Source: Clostridia bacterium (lineage in GTDB: Bacteria; Bacillota; Clostridia; Christensenellales; Borkfalkiaceae). Taken from it: DNA of 64,000 nt. Position 1 is the stretch's first letter; each line of letters starts with the position of its first letter. The notes under the pieces are model-generated. The model had not been told where the DNA came from. It did no database searches and was given only the letters and a program-made list of their open reading frames with translations. Both the position numbers and the translations under genes were made by a program. Shown in pieces: positions 43,748 to 52,746 of this stretch. The stretch covers positions 124,001 through 188,000 of the forward strand of contig JAFQEA010000005.1 of the NCBI GenBank assembly GCA_017399185.1, given 5' to 3'.

Positions 43748-45163
43748 ATGTCGCAACTTAACAAAACGATTTCGCGCATACTGTGCATTGAAGCAGAGCT
43801 TATGCGGCGAAGCAAAAACGATAGACTTAAAAATTATAATAAGGGCGTTATCCATAAAAAGCAGGTTGAGTTTCATAAGTGCAAAAAGAAAAACAGGTGG
43901 GTATTCGGCGGCAACCGAAGCGGCAAGACCGAGTGCGGCGCGGTTGAAGCAATTTATATGGCAAGGGGTATTCACCCCTACCGCAAAAACAAGCCAGACG
44001 TTTTCGGGTGGGTGGTTTCACTTTCAACGCAGGTACAGCGTGACGTTGCACAAAAAAAGATTTTAAAGTATCTAAATCCCGATTGGATTGAAAAGGTTAT
44101 CATGCATGAAGGTAGAAAGGATTCGCCCGAAAACGGTGTTATAGACCAACTTATTATCAAAAACGTGTTCGGCGGATTATCCACAATCGGCTTTAAAAGC
44201 TGTGACCAGGGCAGGGAAAAATTCCAAGGCAGCTCGCTTGACTTTGTGTGGTTTGACGAAGAGCCGCCAAAGGATATTTACGATGAATGCAAGATGCGCG
44301 TTTTGGATAAATGCGGGGATATTTTCGGTACGATGACACCGCTTAAGGGCTTAACCTTTGTGTATGAAGAAATCTTTTTAAACAAGTTTAACTCAAAGGA
44401 AGTCTGGTACGAGTTTATGGAATGGTCGGATAATCCTTACCTTGACAAGCGTGAAATTGAAAGCATGACCGAGTCGATGAGCGAAGACGCTTTGGAGTCG
44501 CGCAGGTACGGCAGGTTCAGTCAAGGCCAAGGGCTTGTGTACGGTGAGTTTGATGAAAACGTACACGTTATAGAGCCCTTTAACGTACCCAAGGAGTGGC
44601 AATGCAATCTTTCAATCGACCCGGGGCTTAACAACCCGTTATCCTGCCATTTTTACGCCGTTGATTACGACGATAACATTTACGTTATCGAAGAGCATTA
44701 CGTTGCAGGGCGGGATATAAAGTACCACGCTGACAAAATTAACCAGATTGCCGAGCGGCTTGGTTGGAAACGTGACAGCAGCGGAAGGCTTACCGCACTT
44801 ATTGACAGCGCGGCAAACCAAAAGACGTTAGCGTCACAAAAAAGTGTGTCACAGCTGTTTTACGAGCTGGGCATTGCCGTAAACACCAAGGTTGATAAGG
44901 ATTTATTCACGGGGATTGCGCGTGTAAAGCAGTACTTTAAGCAAAAAAAGATATTTATCTTTAAAAATTGCGTTAATCTTATACGCGAGCTTAAGGGGTA
45001 TTGGTGGGGTAATGGGGATGCGCCTATCAAGCGTGACGACCACGCATTAGACGAGCTTCGATATTTTATAATGTCTATGCCAAAAACCAAAAAGCCGCCC
45101 AAGATTTTGACCGATATCGAAAAAGACAAGCAAAAGCTTATGAGAAAATATAAACGACGATAA
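43748..45163 (+). CDS. Phage terminase large subunit
   Basis: This is the motor that packages DNA into phage heads. The 471-residue protein has Walker A in GGNRSGKTE (near residues 55-63) and Walker B in DFVWFDEEPP (near 160-170). A C-terminal RNase H-fold nuclease has acidic residues in LSIDPGLNNP, LIDSAANQ and RDDHALDELRY. I chose the ATG at 43748, which has an AAAAGG site upstream and lies close to the divergent gene. All motor and nuclease motifs look intact. Confidence 0.92.
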   Translation: MSQLNKTISRILCIEAELMRRSKNDRLKNYNKGVIHKKQVEFHKCKKKNRWVFGGNRSGKTECGAVEAIYMARGIHPYRKNKPDVFGWVVSLSTQVQRDVAQKKILKYLNPDWIEKVIMHEGRKDSPENGVIDQLIIKNVFGGLSTIGFKSCDQGREKFQGSSLDFVWFDEEPPKDIYDECKMRVLDKCGDIFGTMTPLKGLTFVYEEIFLNKFNSKEVWYEFMEWSDNPYLDKREIESMTESMSEDALESRRYGRFSQGQGLVYGEFDENVHVIEPFNVPKEWQCNLSIDPGLNNPLSCHFYAVDYDDNIYVIEEHYVAGRDIKYHADKINQIAERLGWKRDSSGRLTALIDSAANQKTLASQKSVSQLFYELGIAVNTKVDKDLFTGIARVKQYFKQKKIFIFKNCVNLIRELKGYWWGNGDAPIKRDDHALDELRYFIMSMPKTKKPPKILTDIEKDKQKLMRKYKRR

Positions 45164-45174
45164 AGGAGAGTATT

Positions 45175-45459
45175 GTGGACGAAGAAAAACTGGAGAGTAA
45201 AATTAAAAAAGCAATAACAAAAAAGGCAATCGGGTATCAGGCAAAGGAAGTGGTTGAAGAATACCAAAACGATGAGCGCGGCTTGACCCTTACCAAAAAG
45301 CGCGTTACAAAAAAGCACTACCCGCCCGATACCCAAGCGGCAAAAATGCTGCTTGAAGGTTTAGATCAGACCGAGCTTAAAAATTTAAGCGAAGAAGATT
45401 TATTAAAGGAAAAGCAAAGGCTGATAAACAGCTTGGCAAAATTAACAAACTTAAACTAA
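45175..45459 (+). CDS. Small phage protein downstream of terminase
   Basis: The 94-residue charged helical protein starts at a GTG with GGAGAG upstream. The motif KKHYPPDTQAAKMLLEG resembles the short conserved stretch seen in small terminase-associated phage proteins. A role as terminase small subunit or packaging accessory protein is a guess. It lies 11 bases after terminase and 19 bases before the zinc-finger gene. Confidence 0.65.
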   Translation: MDEEKLESKIKKAITKKAIGYQAKEVVEEYQNDERGLTLTKKRVTKKHYPPDTQAAKMLLEGLDQTELKNLSEEDLLKEKQRLINSLAKLTNLN

Positions 45460-45478
45460 AAAGTGAAAAGGAGACTTT

Positions 45479-45652
45479 ATGAAGGAAGAAAATTGTAAAA
45501 TTTCAATCGTGTGCGATAAGGCAGGATGTGGGCGTTTATCGGCTTATAGGCTGGTTTTTGACAACGGCGTAAGCTATTATTTGTGCGATAAGTGCCGCAA
45601 GGAGCTTAAAGATTTTTATGAAAACAGGTTGAAGAAAAATGAAGCAAAATAA
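45479..45652 (+). CDS. 57-residue four-cysteine zinc-binding protein
   Basis: This short gene has a good ribosome-binding site (AAAAGGAG) and overlaps the portal gene start by 14 bases. Cysteines occur as CDKAGC and CDKC, the pattern of a small zinc ribbon. Its function is not known. The dispersed palindrome lies inside it (45539-45554), where it codes for LSAYRL. Confidence 0.65.
   Translation: MKEENCKISIVCDKAGCGRLSAYRLVFDNGVSYYLCDKCRKELKDFYENRLKKNEAK
45539..45554. repeat. Dispersed 16-bp palindrome, copy 7 (in phage-like module)
   Basis: TCGGCTTATAGGCTGG has two transitions from consensus in the right arm. Confidence 0.55.
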
Positions 45653-47510
45653 GAAAGACAAATTTTATGAAGAGCTTGTTGCATCCGTTAAAGAAGATTT
45701 TATAAAGCGCCGTGAAGAGCGCCGCGGATTAGAGCAGCAATGGAACTTGAATATTAACTATTTGCTTGGCAACCAGCACGCGGAAATCGCACCCGACGGG
45801 CAGGTGCGCGAAGAAGATAGTTATTACTATTGGCAAAACAAAAACGTGTATAACCAGATTGCGCCAATCATTGAAACAAGGCTTGCAAAGCTTTCGCGCG
45901 TAAGACCGATGATGAGCGTGCGTGCGGCAAGCGGGGAAGATTGCGACCTAAAGGCGGCAAAGATTGCTTCAGACTTATTAGACGCAACCGCAGGGCGCGT
46001 TGAGCTTGATTCGGTTATATCTAAAGCCACGCTTTGGAGCGAAACGCTTGGTACGGCGTTCTACAAAATTATGTGGAACGGTGACAAGGGTAAGCAGCTT
46101 GGCGAGATTAACGGCGCAAGCGTAAAGGAAGGCGACGTTGACGTTATAGCGCTTTCCCCGTTTGAAGTTTTCCCAGACAGTCTGTTCCGCGAAGAGATTT
46201 CTGACCTTAAAAGTATTATCCACGCAAGGGCAGTAAGCGTTGATGATATTTATATGATTTACGGTCAGCGCGTTGATGGTGAGGATATAGACGTATTTTC
46301 GCTTTCGCCAACCAAAAGTGGGGCTATAGGCAGTTTAAACAAGGTTTCAAGTGGTGTTGTGCATGACTCCGCACTCGTGATTGAGCGTTATGAACGCCCT
46401 TCAAAGGACTATCCTAACGGCAGGGTTGTGACTATCGCGGGGGACAAGCTTTTGAACGTTTCAGAACTACCTTATATTAACGGCGTTGACGGTGCTAGGG
46501 ATTTACCCTTTGTAAAGCAAACGTCAATCAATCAAGCGGGTATGTTTTACGGCAGCAGCATAATTGAAAGGCTTATACCGCTGCAGCGTGCGTACAACGC
46601 GGTCAAAAACCGCAAGCATGAGTTCCTTAACAGGATAAGCATGGGCGTTGTTGCCGTTGAAGAAGGCTCAATCGATACTGACGAGCTTACAGAAGAAGGC
46701 TTACAGCCGGGCAAGGTCATAGTTTATAGGCAAGGCTCAACGCCGCCGCAAATTATGCCGTCGCCAAGCGTGCCGATTGATTTTACTTATGAAGAAGAAA
46801 GGCTTGCTAACGAATTCGTCACGATAAGCGGTGTAAGTGAAATTTCAAGGCACTCTGCCGTTCCAACGTCGGCAACGAGCGGTATTGCGCTTCAGCTTTT
46901 GATTGAGCAGGACGAAACAAGACTTTCCGCCACGGCGGAAAATATCCGCAAGGCAGTCAAAAGCGTTGCAAAGCACATTATAAGGCTTTTCAGACAGTTC
47001 GCAAAGGACACGCGTGTAATGAAAATTGCGGGTAAGGGGCGCAAAGCAGAGCTGTTTTATTACAACGCAAGCGATTTATCGAGTGACGACGTTGTTTTCG
47101 ATACCGATAACGAGCTTTCTTCCACCCCCGCGCAAAAAAAGAACGCCGTGCTTGAGATTTTATCAACGGGTATTTTAGCTGGCAAGGACGGAATGCTTAC
47201 CGCACATACCAAGGCAAAAATTCTGGACATTTTAGGCTACGGCAGCTTGGATAACGTAAACGATTTAGCAACTTTACATACCGCGCGTGCCGCTGAAGAA
47301 AACTTAAGCTTTTCAAGCCGTGACGTTACCGTAGAAGAATACGACGATCACGAGCTTCATTTAAACGAACACACAAGATACTTAATTTCAGGCGAAATCA
47401 CCGGGCGTGACAGCCAGAAAATTAAAGAGCGCGCAATTAAGCATTTGCGCGAGCACAAAAAATTTATTAATCAAAATCAAAGCGCACATATCAATGACCT
47501 TGTTATATAA
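45639..47510 (+). CDS. Phage portal protein (P22/SU10-like)
   Basis: The portal forms the ring at the head vertex through which DNA passes. The 623-residue length, its place after terminase, and the motifs WNLNINYLLGNQH, NVYNQIAPIIETRLAKLSRVRPMM and SGIALQLLIEQDETRL (written here as separate pieces) fit the large P22-type portals of podovirus-like phages. A KIKERAIKHLREHKKF tail closes it. The ribosome-binding region lies in the overlapping upstream gene. Confidence 0.85.
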   Translation: MKQNKKDKFYEELVASVKEDFIKRREERRGLEQQWNLNINYLLGNQHAEIAPDGQVREEDSYYYWQNKNVYNQIAPIIETRLAKLSRVRPMMSVRAASGEDCDLKAAKIASDLLDATAGRVELDSVISKATLWSETLGTAFYKIMWNGDKGKQLGEINGASVKEGDVDVIALSPFEVFPDSLFREEISDLKSIIHARAVSVDDIYMIYGQRVDGEDIDVFSLSPTKSGAIGSLNKVSSGVVHDSALVIERYERPSKDYPNGRVVTIAGDKLLNVSELPYINGVDGARDLPFVKQTSINQAGMFYGSSIIERLIPLQRAYNAVKNRKHEFLNRISMGVVAVEEGSIDTDELTEEGLQPGKVIVYRQGSTPPQIMPSPSVPIDFTYEEERLANEFVTISGVSEISRHSAVPTSATSGIALQLLIEQDETRLSATAENIRKAVKSVAKHIIRLFRQFAKDTRVMKIAGKGRKAELFYYNASDLSSDDVVFDTDNELSSTPAQKKNAVLEILSTGILAGKDGMLTAHTKAKILDILGYGSLDNVNDLATLHTARAAEENLSFSSRDVTVEEYDDHELHLNEHTRYLISGEITGRDSQKIKERAIKHLREHKKFINQNQSAHINDLVI

Positions 47511-47534
47511 TGCGCTACATACCGGGAGGAAATT

Positions 47535-48368
47535 ATGCAACTTAACAATGAACAGGTTTTAGACTCGCACACTGCAGGGGCAGAAGGCGATTTAGGCGAT
47601 GGTAACAAAACAATGTCAAATGGTAAGTTTAAGGACACAGAGTCCTTGCAAAAGGCTTACAACTCGCTTGAGGCTGAATTCACCAAGCGTTGTCAGAAAC
47701 TCAAGCAGCTGGAAGGGGAGCTTGAACAGCTTAAAAGCGCTAAAACAAGCGATTTATTTAACACCAATCCCTTAAAAGATGGGTCCGACGGCAATTTAGA
47801 AAACGTGCAGGGCGAAAATAACGACGTCGCGTCAAACGTTGCGGAAGCCGCGGTTGACTTAAAAGCCCAAGCCGAAGAAAAATCCGTCGATAAACCCGAT
47901 GAAGGGGCAAATTTTGCGGAAGATATCAAGCCGCAAGATATTGGTGATTTAAAAGAACCGCCTTTAGAAAATGAAGCTTATAAAGCAGGGGACGCGATTA
48001 ATGCTATGGCTGACTTTTTAGAAAGCTATCCTGATGCATTAGAGCGTATGGATGAGTTTATGGTCACACTTGCCGACCATTTACCCACCACCAAGGGGGA
48101 ATTTGAAAGGGCGTATATAGCCTATCTGAATTCCGCCTTAAAAAAGGGCGAACAAAATCTTGGTGACGAAGAATATTTATACAACCTTATGAATAATTCA
48201 GGCGTAAAGGAAAGGATTATCAAGGAATATTTACAGTCACTTAACACCCAAAAGCCGACTTCGGTAATATTAGGTGGGGCAGGGCAAATACCTACAATCC
48301 CACCTATGCGCCCTAAAAACATATCCGAAGCTGCGCTTTTGGCACGAAACATCATTAAATTAAGATAA
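47535..48368 (+). CDS. Phage scaffold-like protein
   Basis: The 277-residue protein lies between portal and capsid, the usual place of the scaffold. Residues 30-75 are a charged coiled coil (AYNSLEAEFTKRCQKLKQLE), followed by an acidic low-complexity middle and a C-terminal helical part that ends basic (LLARNIIKLR), as scaffolds often do. The assignment rests on position and composition, not on a sequence motif. The ribosome-binding site GGGAGGA is strong. Confidence 0.7.
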   Translation: MQLNNEQVLDSHTAGAEGDLGDGNKTMSNGKFKDTESLQKAYNSLEAEFTKRCQKLKQLEGELEQLKSAKTSDLFNTNPLKDGSDGNLENVQGENNDVASNVAEAAVDLKAQAEEKSVDKPDEGANFAEDIKPQDIGDLKEPPLENEAYKAGDAINAMADFLESYPDALERMDEFMVTLADHLPTTKGEFERAYIAYLNSALKKGEQNLGDEEYLYNLMNNSGVKERIIKEYLQSLNTQKPTSVILGGAGQIPTIPPMRPKNISEAALLARNIIKLR

Positions 48369-48384
48369 TTAAGGAGAATTTTTT

Positions 48385-49560
48385 ATGGTATCAATGGCCA
48401 CAGCAGATCAAGCCTTGAAAACAGTTTATTTAGGCGCGATCACAGAACAAATGAACACAGAAGTAAACCCATTGCTTGCTAAAATCAAGCAATCCACCGA
48501 AGACGTTTGGGGTAAGGACGTCAAGCGCCTTGTCCAATACGGCGTAAACGGCGGCGTTGGCGCGGGTAGTGAAGCAGGCAGTTTACCAGCTTCAGGCGGC
48601 AACAACTATCAACAATTTACTTCAACACTTAAAAACCTTTACGGTACAATTCAGCTATCTGACAAGGCAATCAGGGCTTCACAAAACAGCACGGGTGCTT
48701 TTGTTAACCTTTTAAACGCCGAAATGGACGGCTTGGTCAAAGCGTCTTCCTTTAACTTTGGCAGAATGCTTTTTGGCGACGGTTCAGGCGTTTTAGCAAC
48801 GGTTGAAAGCTTTTCGGGCTTCAAAATCGGTGTAGATAACGTTAAAAACCTTTATACGGGCATGACGATTGACTTCCGTGATTCAATCACAAGCGAAGCA
48901 ATCGAAGGCGCAACCTCAAGGCGTATCACCAACGTTGACTATGAAGCTAAAACAATCCAGGTAAGCGGCGCAGCCCTGACCGCACAAACCGTACCTGCCG
49001 GCTCACTTATTACGGTACAAGGCTCTTATGAAAACGAAATCACGGGTCTTGGCGCAATCTTTAAGTCAACGGGTAAAATTTACGGTCTTGACCGCGCTTC
49101 AAACAAGTGGTTAGTGCCTTATATGAAGACAGACGTAGGCGAAATTACAGAATCGGTTATCCAAAAAGCAATCGACCATATTGAAGAAAATGCCGGCGGT
49201 AAAATCAACTTTATCGTTTGTTCATCAGGGGTAAGACGTGCTTTCCAAAACCATCTTGCAGCATACCGCAGAAACACTGACGTATTAGAGCTTGCAGGCG
49301 GCTACAAGGCGATTTCTTATAACGGTATTCCAATCGTTTCAGATAGATTTTGTCCTGAAGGCACTATGTATTTACTCAATACTGACGACTTTACACTCCA
49401 TCAGCTTTGCGATTGGAAGTGGCTTGAAGGCGAAGACGGCAAGGTGTTAAAGCAAGTTGCCGGCACACCAACCTATACTGCAACACTTGTTAAATACGCT
49501 GACCTTATCTGCACCAAGCCTTGCGGTCAAGCAATGCTTTCAGGTATTACCGAAGCGTAA
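48385..49560 (+). CDS. Phage major capsid protein
   Basis: The 391-residue coat protein starts with a short helical arm (ADQALKTVYLGAITEQMN) and shows motifs of HK97-fold coats of the SU10/podovirus type: SLPASGGNNYQQFTSTLKNLYGTIQLSDKAI near 65-96, and a C-terminal GYKAISYNGIPIVSDRFCPEGTMYLLNTD (given as a region, about residues 307-335). It follows the scaffold with AAGGAG before the ATG, as expected for a highly made protein. Confidence 0.88.
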   Translation: MVSMATADQALKTVYLGAITEQMNTEVNPLLAKIKQSTEDVWGKDVKRLVQYGVNGGVGAGSEAGSLPASGGNNYQQFTSTLKNLYGTIQLSDKAIRASQNSTGAFVNLLNAEMDGLVKASSFNFGRMLFGDGSGVLATVESFSGFKIGVDNVKNLYTGMTIDFRDSITSEAIEGATSRRITNVDYEAKTIQVSGAALTAQTVPAGSLITVQGSYENEITGLGAIFKSTGKIYGLDRASNKWLVPYMKTDVGEITESVIQKAIDHIEENAGGKINFIVCSSGVRRAFQNHLAAYRRNTDVLELAGGYKAISYNGIPIVSDRFCPEGTMYLLNTDDFTLHQLCDWKWLEGEDGKVLKQVAGTPTYTATLVKYADLICTKPCGQAMLSGITEA

Positions 49561-49622
49561 TAATATACTTAACAATCTGCCATTAATTTGGCAGATTGAA
49601 TTTATATTAAAGGGGGCTTATT

Positions 49623-50198
49623 ATGAAGGTAGTAGATATTATTGCATTAGCATCAACCATGGTTGGTAAAGATGATTTCGCCCTTGCTATAAAGGAAGCG
49701 TTAGAAGCAAACGGCAGCTTAAGCGATGATGACTTTACCGAGTACGAAAAGTTCTTATCGTGCTACAATATAACCGCGTCAGAGCTTGCTGAAGAACATC
49801 TTCCGCTAAACTTTACGGAAGAATTAACTTCAACCGACGGCAAGTATTATTATAACGACTTTACGTACCCGCCTTTGAGGATAAAGTCGGTCTATAGGTC
49901 GGTTAACGCAATAGATTACAATATTTATTCGGAGTTTTTATACGCCGATTCAGACAAGATTAAGGTAACTTATGAATATCAGCCGATAAAGGTGACAGAC
50001 TTTAACGACGAGGTTTGTCCTTTCAAAAACACGATAATATCTGAAAGGCTTATCGCGCTTGGCGTTGCATCTGAATATTGCCTGATAACGGGCATGTACG
50101 AAGCTGCCGTTCTTTTGCGTGACAGGTTCACTAAATCGCTTGAGCAGACCTTGGTTAAGCGCAAGGTTCCGCGTATCAAGCAAAGGACGTGGTTTTAA
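49623..50198 (+). CDS. Phage head-tail connector-like protein
   Basis: The 191-residue protein follows the capsid gene, where head completion or connector proteins usually lie. The first part is helical; the second carries YPPLRIKSVYRSVNAIDYNIY and ends basic (KRKVPRIKQRTWF). No diagnostic motif is seen, so the call rests on position. It overlaps the next gene by one base. The dispersed palindrome lies inside (49887-49902), where it codes for KSVYRSV. Confidence 0.6.
   Translation: MKVVDIIALASTMVGKDDFALAIKEALEANGSLSDDDFTEYEKFLSCYNITASELAEEHLPLNFTEELTSTDGKYYYNDFTYPPLRIKSVYRSVNAIDYNIYSEFLYADSDKIKVTYEYQPIKVTDFNDEVCPFKNTIISERLIALGVASEYCLITGMYEAAVLLRDRFTKSLEQTLVKRKVPRIKQRTWF
49887..49902. repeat. 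Dispersed 16-bp palindrome, copy 8 (in phage-like module)
   Basis: TCGGTCTATAGGTCGG has two transitions from consensus. The left flank AAAG matches the other copies. Confidence 0.55.
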
Positions 50199-51631
50199 TG
50201 TTTGCAAACTTTAAAGTGCCGTCGTTAACTAAAAGAAAGGTCAGCCTTTTTGACTTCAGTAATAGCGTTAACGGGCTTATAGACGGACATATTGCAAAAA
50301 ACACCCTGGCAAAGCGCTGCTTTAATTTTGATTACAGCAACGGCGCGTTAAAGGACGGGGTTGGGGTTGAGCACTTTCAGATTGACACGGGTAACGGCCC
50401 GATTAAGCTTATACCGCCTTCCTTTTCCATTAAGCCTAAAAAGGTTTATTATTACAAGCGCTATGACGATATTAACGGGCGTGAAGACGACAGGCTTATC
50501 ATTTTGTACAACGATAAAAGCGTTTACGAGTGGAAAATCTTTTCATCAACGGGCACGCTTATAAAAATTAATGACTTAAGCTTTGAATCCGCACCCTTTT
50601 CTGCGTGCTACCGCTTGAACGGTGAAGACGTTATTTTATTTTCGACAAACGGCGTTTTATACGTGTATAACGGTGAGCGCGTTACAAGCTTTGATGCGCC
50701 GCTTATTACGTCAATGTGTATTCATAACGAACGTCTTTTTGCAACGACGGGCGGCAGTCAGACCGAGCTTTGGTTTTCAAAAACCTTTGACCCGACAAAC
50801 TGGAACGTTTCGCTTGACGAAGCAGGCTTTATTGATTTTAGAACGCCGCACGGTAGGCTGTTAAAGGTCGTCAGCTTAAACGGGTATCTATACGTGTTTT
50901 CAAACTACGGTATTTTCCGCGTGTCGGCATACGCGGACCAAACTGAAACCTACGCCGACAGCATTTACGTTAATTCGGGTAGGATTATTGGTAGCAGCGT
51001 AACCGAGTGTGGCAAATACGTTATTTACCTTGCGCAGGACGGGTTTTACCGCTTTGACGGGGTTAGCTCGGTTAAAATTATGAGCGCCATCGACCAATAT
51101 CTTGACGGCGTTGATAATGAAGACGCTGTTTCCGCCTACTATAACGGAAAGCTTTACGTGTCGTTAAAGGCCAAATTCGACGGCAGAACCGAACGCGTCC
51201 TTTTGGTTTACGACCTTGTCACCAACGAGTTCTATTTTGCTAAAGACCTTAAGATTTACGATCTTGTAAAGATTAACGGCAATGAATTTTCAAAGCTGCT
51301 TTTATTGGACGAAGGCTCGGTTTACATTTGCCAGCTTAACTATAACGCACGCTATTTTTTACTTGGGCTTGATAAGGAATGGGTGTCTTATCCCAACGAT
51401 TACGGCATAGAAGGCGAAAAAACCTTTTCCAGCATAAACCTTTACACAAAAACGCCAATAAGTGTAACAATCTCTAGCGAATACGGCACAAAAAACGTGA
51501 ATTTTGACGGGAAGCTTACCCGTCAAAGTAAAAAAGTTGGGCTTAAGGGCAAAACGTTTACCGTTAAATTTGCAACCGATAGTGAGAATACGGAGATTTC
51601 AAAGGTTGTAATAATTCTTGAATATTTATAA
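50198..51631 (+). CDS. Phage virion structural protein, beta-propeller-like
   Basis: The 477-residue protein has repeated blade-like strands (DVILFSTNGVLYVYNGERV, TGGSQTELWFSKTFDPTNW, KYVIYLAQDGFYRFDG) of the kind seen in tail or head-stabilisation proteins of P22-like phages; this comparison is by shape, not by a named family motif. I chose the ATG at 50198, inside the stop codon of the previous gene, so translation is coupled. A three-mismatch palindrome copy lies at 50272-50287. Confidence 0.6.
   Translation: MFANFKVPSLTKRKVSLFDFSNSVNGLIDGHIAKNTLAKRCFNFDYSNGALKDGVGVEHFQIDTGNGPIKLIPPSFSIKPKKVYYYKRYDDINGREDDRLIILYNDKSVYEWKIFSSTGTLIKINDLSFESAPFSACYRLNGEDVILFSTNGVLYVYNGERVTSFDAPLITSMCIHNERLFATTGGSQTELWFSKTFDPTNWNVSLDEAGFIDFRTPHGRLLKVVSLNGYLYVFSNYGIFRVSAYADQTETYADSIYVNSGRIIGSSVTECGKYVIYLAQDGFYRFDGVSSVKIMSAIDQYLDGVDNEDAVSAYYNGKLYVSLKAKFDGRTERVLLVYDLVTNEFYFAKDLKIYDLVKINGNEFSKLLLLDEGSVYICQLNYNARYFLLGLDKEWVSYPNDYGIEGEKTFSSINLYTKTPISVTISSEYGTKNVNFDGKLTRQSKKVGLKGKTFTVKFATDSENTEISKVVIILEYL
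50272..50287. repeat. Dispersed 16-bp palindrome, copy 9 (degenerate)
   Basis: CGGGCTTATAGACGGA has three mismatches from consensus. Confidence 0.35.
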
Positions 51632-51639
51632 GGTGAGTT

Positions 51640-52743
51640 ATGAATAGCTACGATTACAAATTATTGGATTTAGATAGGCGTTTGCGTGCGTTGGAGCAGA
51701 ATAAATCAAACGTCAAAAGCGGCGTGCTGCTTGATAAAACCGATGCGGTTAACAAAAACGGTGAGTACCTTTTAAGCTTTAACGGTCAAGGTAAGAATTC
51801 AGCCGTTTTTGATATCTGGATAGCCCTTGATGGGGAAGGGAAGCTGAAAATTAAGCTTAACGGGGTTACTGCGCTAGTGACGGATGAAGCAAACGCAGGC
51901 AACAGGTTGATTTTTGAGTGTCAGATTGAGCAGGGTGAAAACCTTTTATCAATTAGTCCAGCGGAAAATGTAAATCTTTTGGATTTGTCTGTAAGGATAA
52001 GCGGCAGGGTTGATTATATGACCGATACAAGCAAGCTTTCAATTCTTCGCCGAGGGGAGAGCGCCGTTATTTGTATGTATGACGGTGCTGAAAAAGAAGC
52101 TAGCTACACCTTGATTGACGGTAGCGGTGAAAGACTGCTGTTTACGCAAAATGGCGTTAAAAGCGGCGGGGTAAGCAAAATTGACGGTTCAGACGACGTT
52201 ATTTGCTTTGGTCTTGTTGATTTAGACGGAAATTTTACCCTTAAAGAGTATAGCATTAAGGATTTTGCTGTTAAAGGCGAGTATCCAATCTGCGGCGGCG
52301 TGAAAAAGGTTTGCGGAACAAAAATATCAAACTGTGCAGGCTTTTATTACATAAAAGGAAGTCAGGCAAACCTTGTCAGCTTGTCAAAAAACGGAACTAT
52401 TTTTACGCGTAAAAGCTGTGATTTTAGCGTTGAAGATTTAGCTTCGTCACCGGAAATTGAAGATAAGGTGATTTACGTTATAAATAACGGGCAAGGTGTT
52501 TTATACGATAATTCAGGTGAAATGGTGAATAAATATTCGTTAGGTAAGGGCGATTGCTTTAATATTGATTGCTTAAACGGCGTGATAGAGATAATGCACA
52601 ACAAAAATCAAGTAATCTTCAAGCGGTCGGTAACGGGTACGATTTCTTCGCCCGAGCCCATCGGTTACGGCGACGAGCAGTTTGTTTTTAATGATAAAAT
52701 CTTTTTACGTCGCCGCGCAAAGTTAATTAAATATCAGGAGTAA
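51640..52743 (+). CDS. Phage-module protein of unknown function, beta-rich
   Basis: Not recognised. The 367-residue protein has a short helical start (YKLLDLDRRLRALEQNKSN), then beta-rich sequence that resembles a lectin-like fold (IWIALDGEGKLKIKLNGVTALV) and a propeller-like second half. A receptor-binding or tail-spike role would fit its place after the structural genes, but nothing shows it directly. It lies 8 bases after the previous stop and 3 bases before the next gene. Confidence 0.5.
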   Translation: MNSYDYKLLDLDRRLRALEQNKSNVKSGVLLDKTDAVNKNGEYLLSFNGQGKNSAVFDIWIALDGEGKLKIKLNGVTALVTDEANAGNRLIFECQIEQGENLLSISPAENVNLLDLSVRISGRVDYMTDTSKLSILRRGESAVICMYDGAEKEASYTLIDGSGERLLFTQNGVKSGGVSKIDGSDDVICFGLVDLDGNFTLKEYSIKDFAVKGEYPICGGVKKVCGTKISNCAGFYYIKGSQANLVSLSKNGTIFTRKSCDFSVEDLASSPEIEDKVIYVINNGQGVLYDNSGEMVNKYSLGKGDCFNIDCLNGVIEIMHNKNQVIFKRSVTGTISSPEPIGYGDEQFVFNDKIFLRRRAKLIKYQE

Positions 52744-52746
52744 GTT

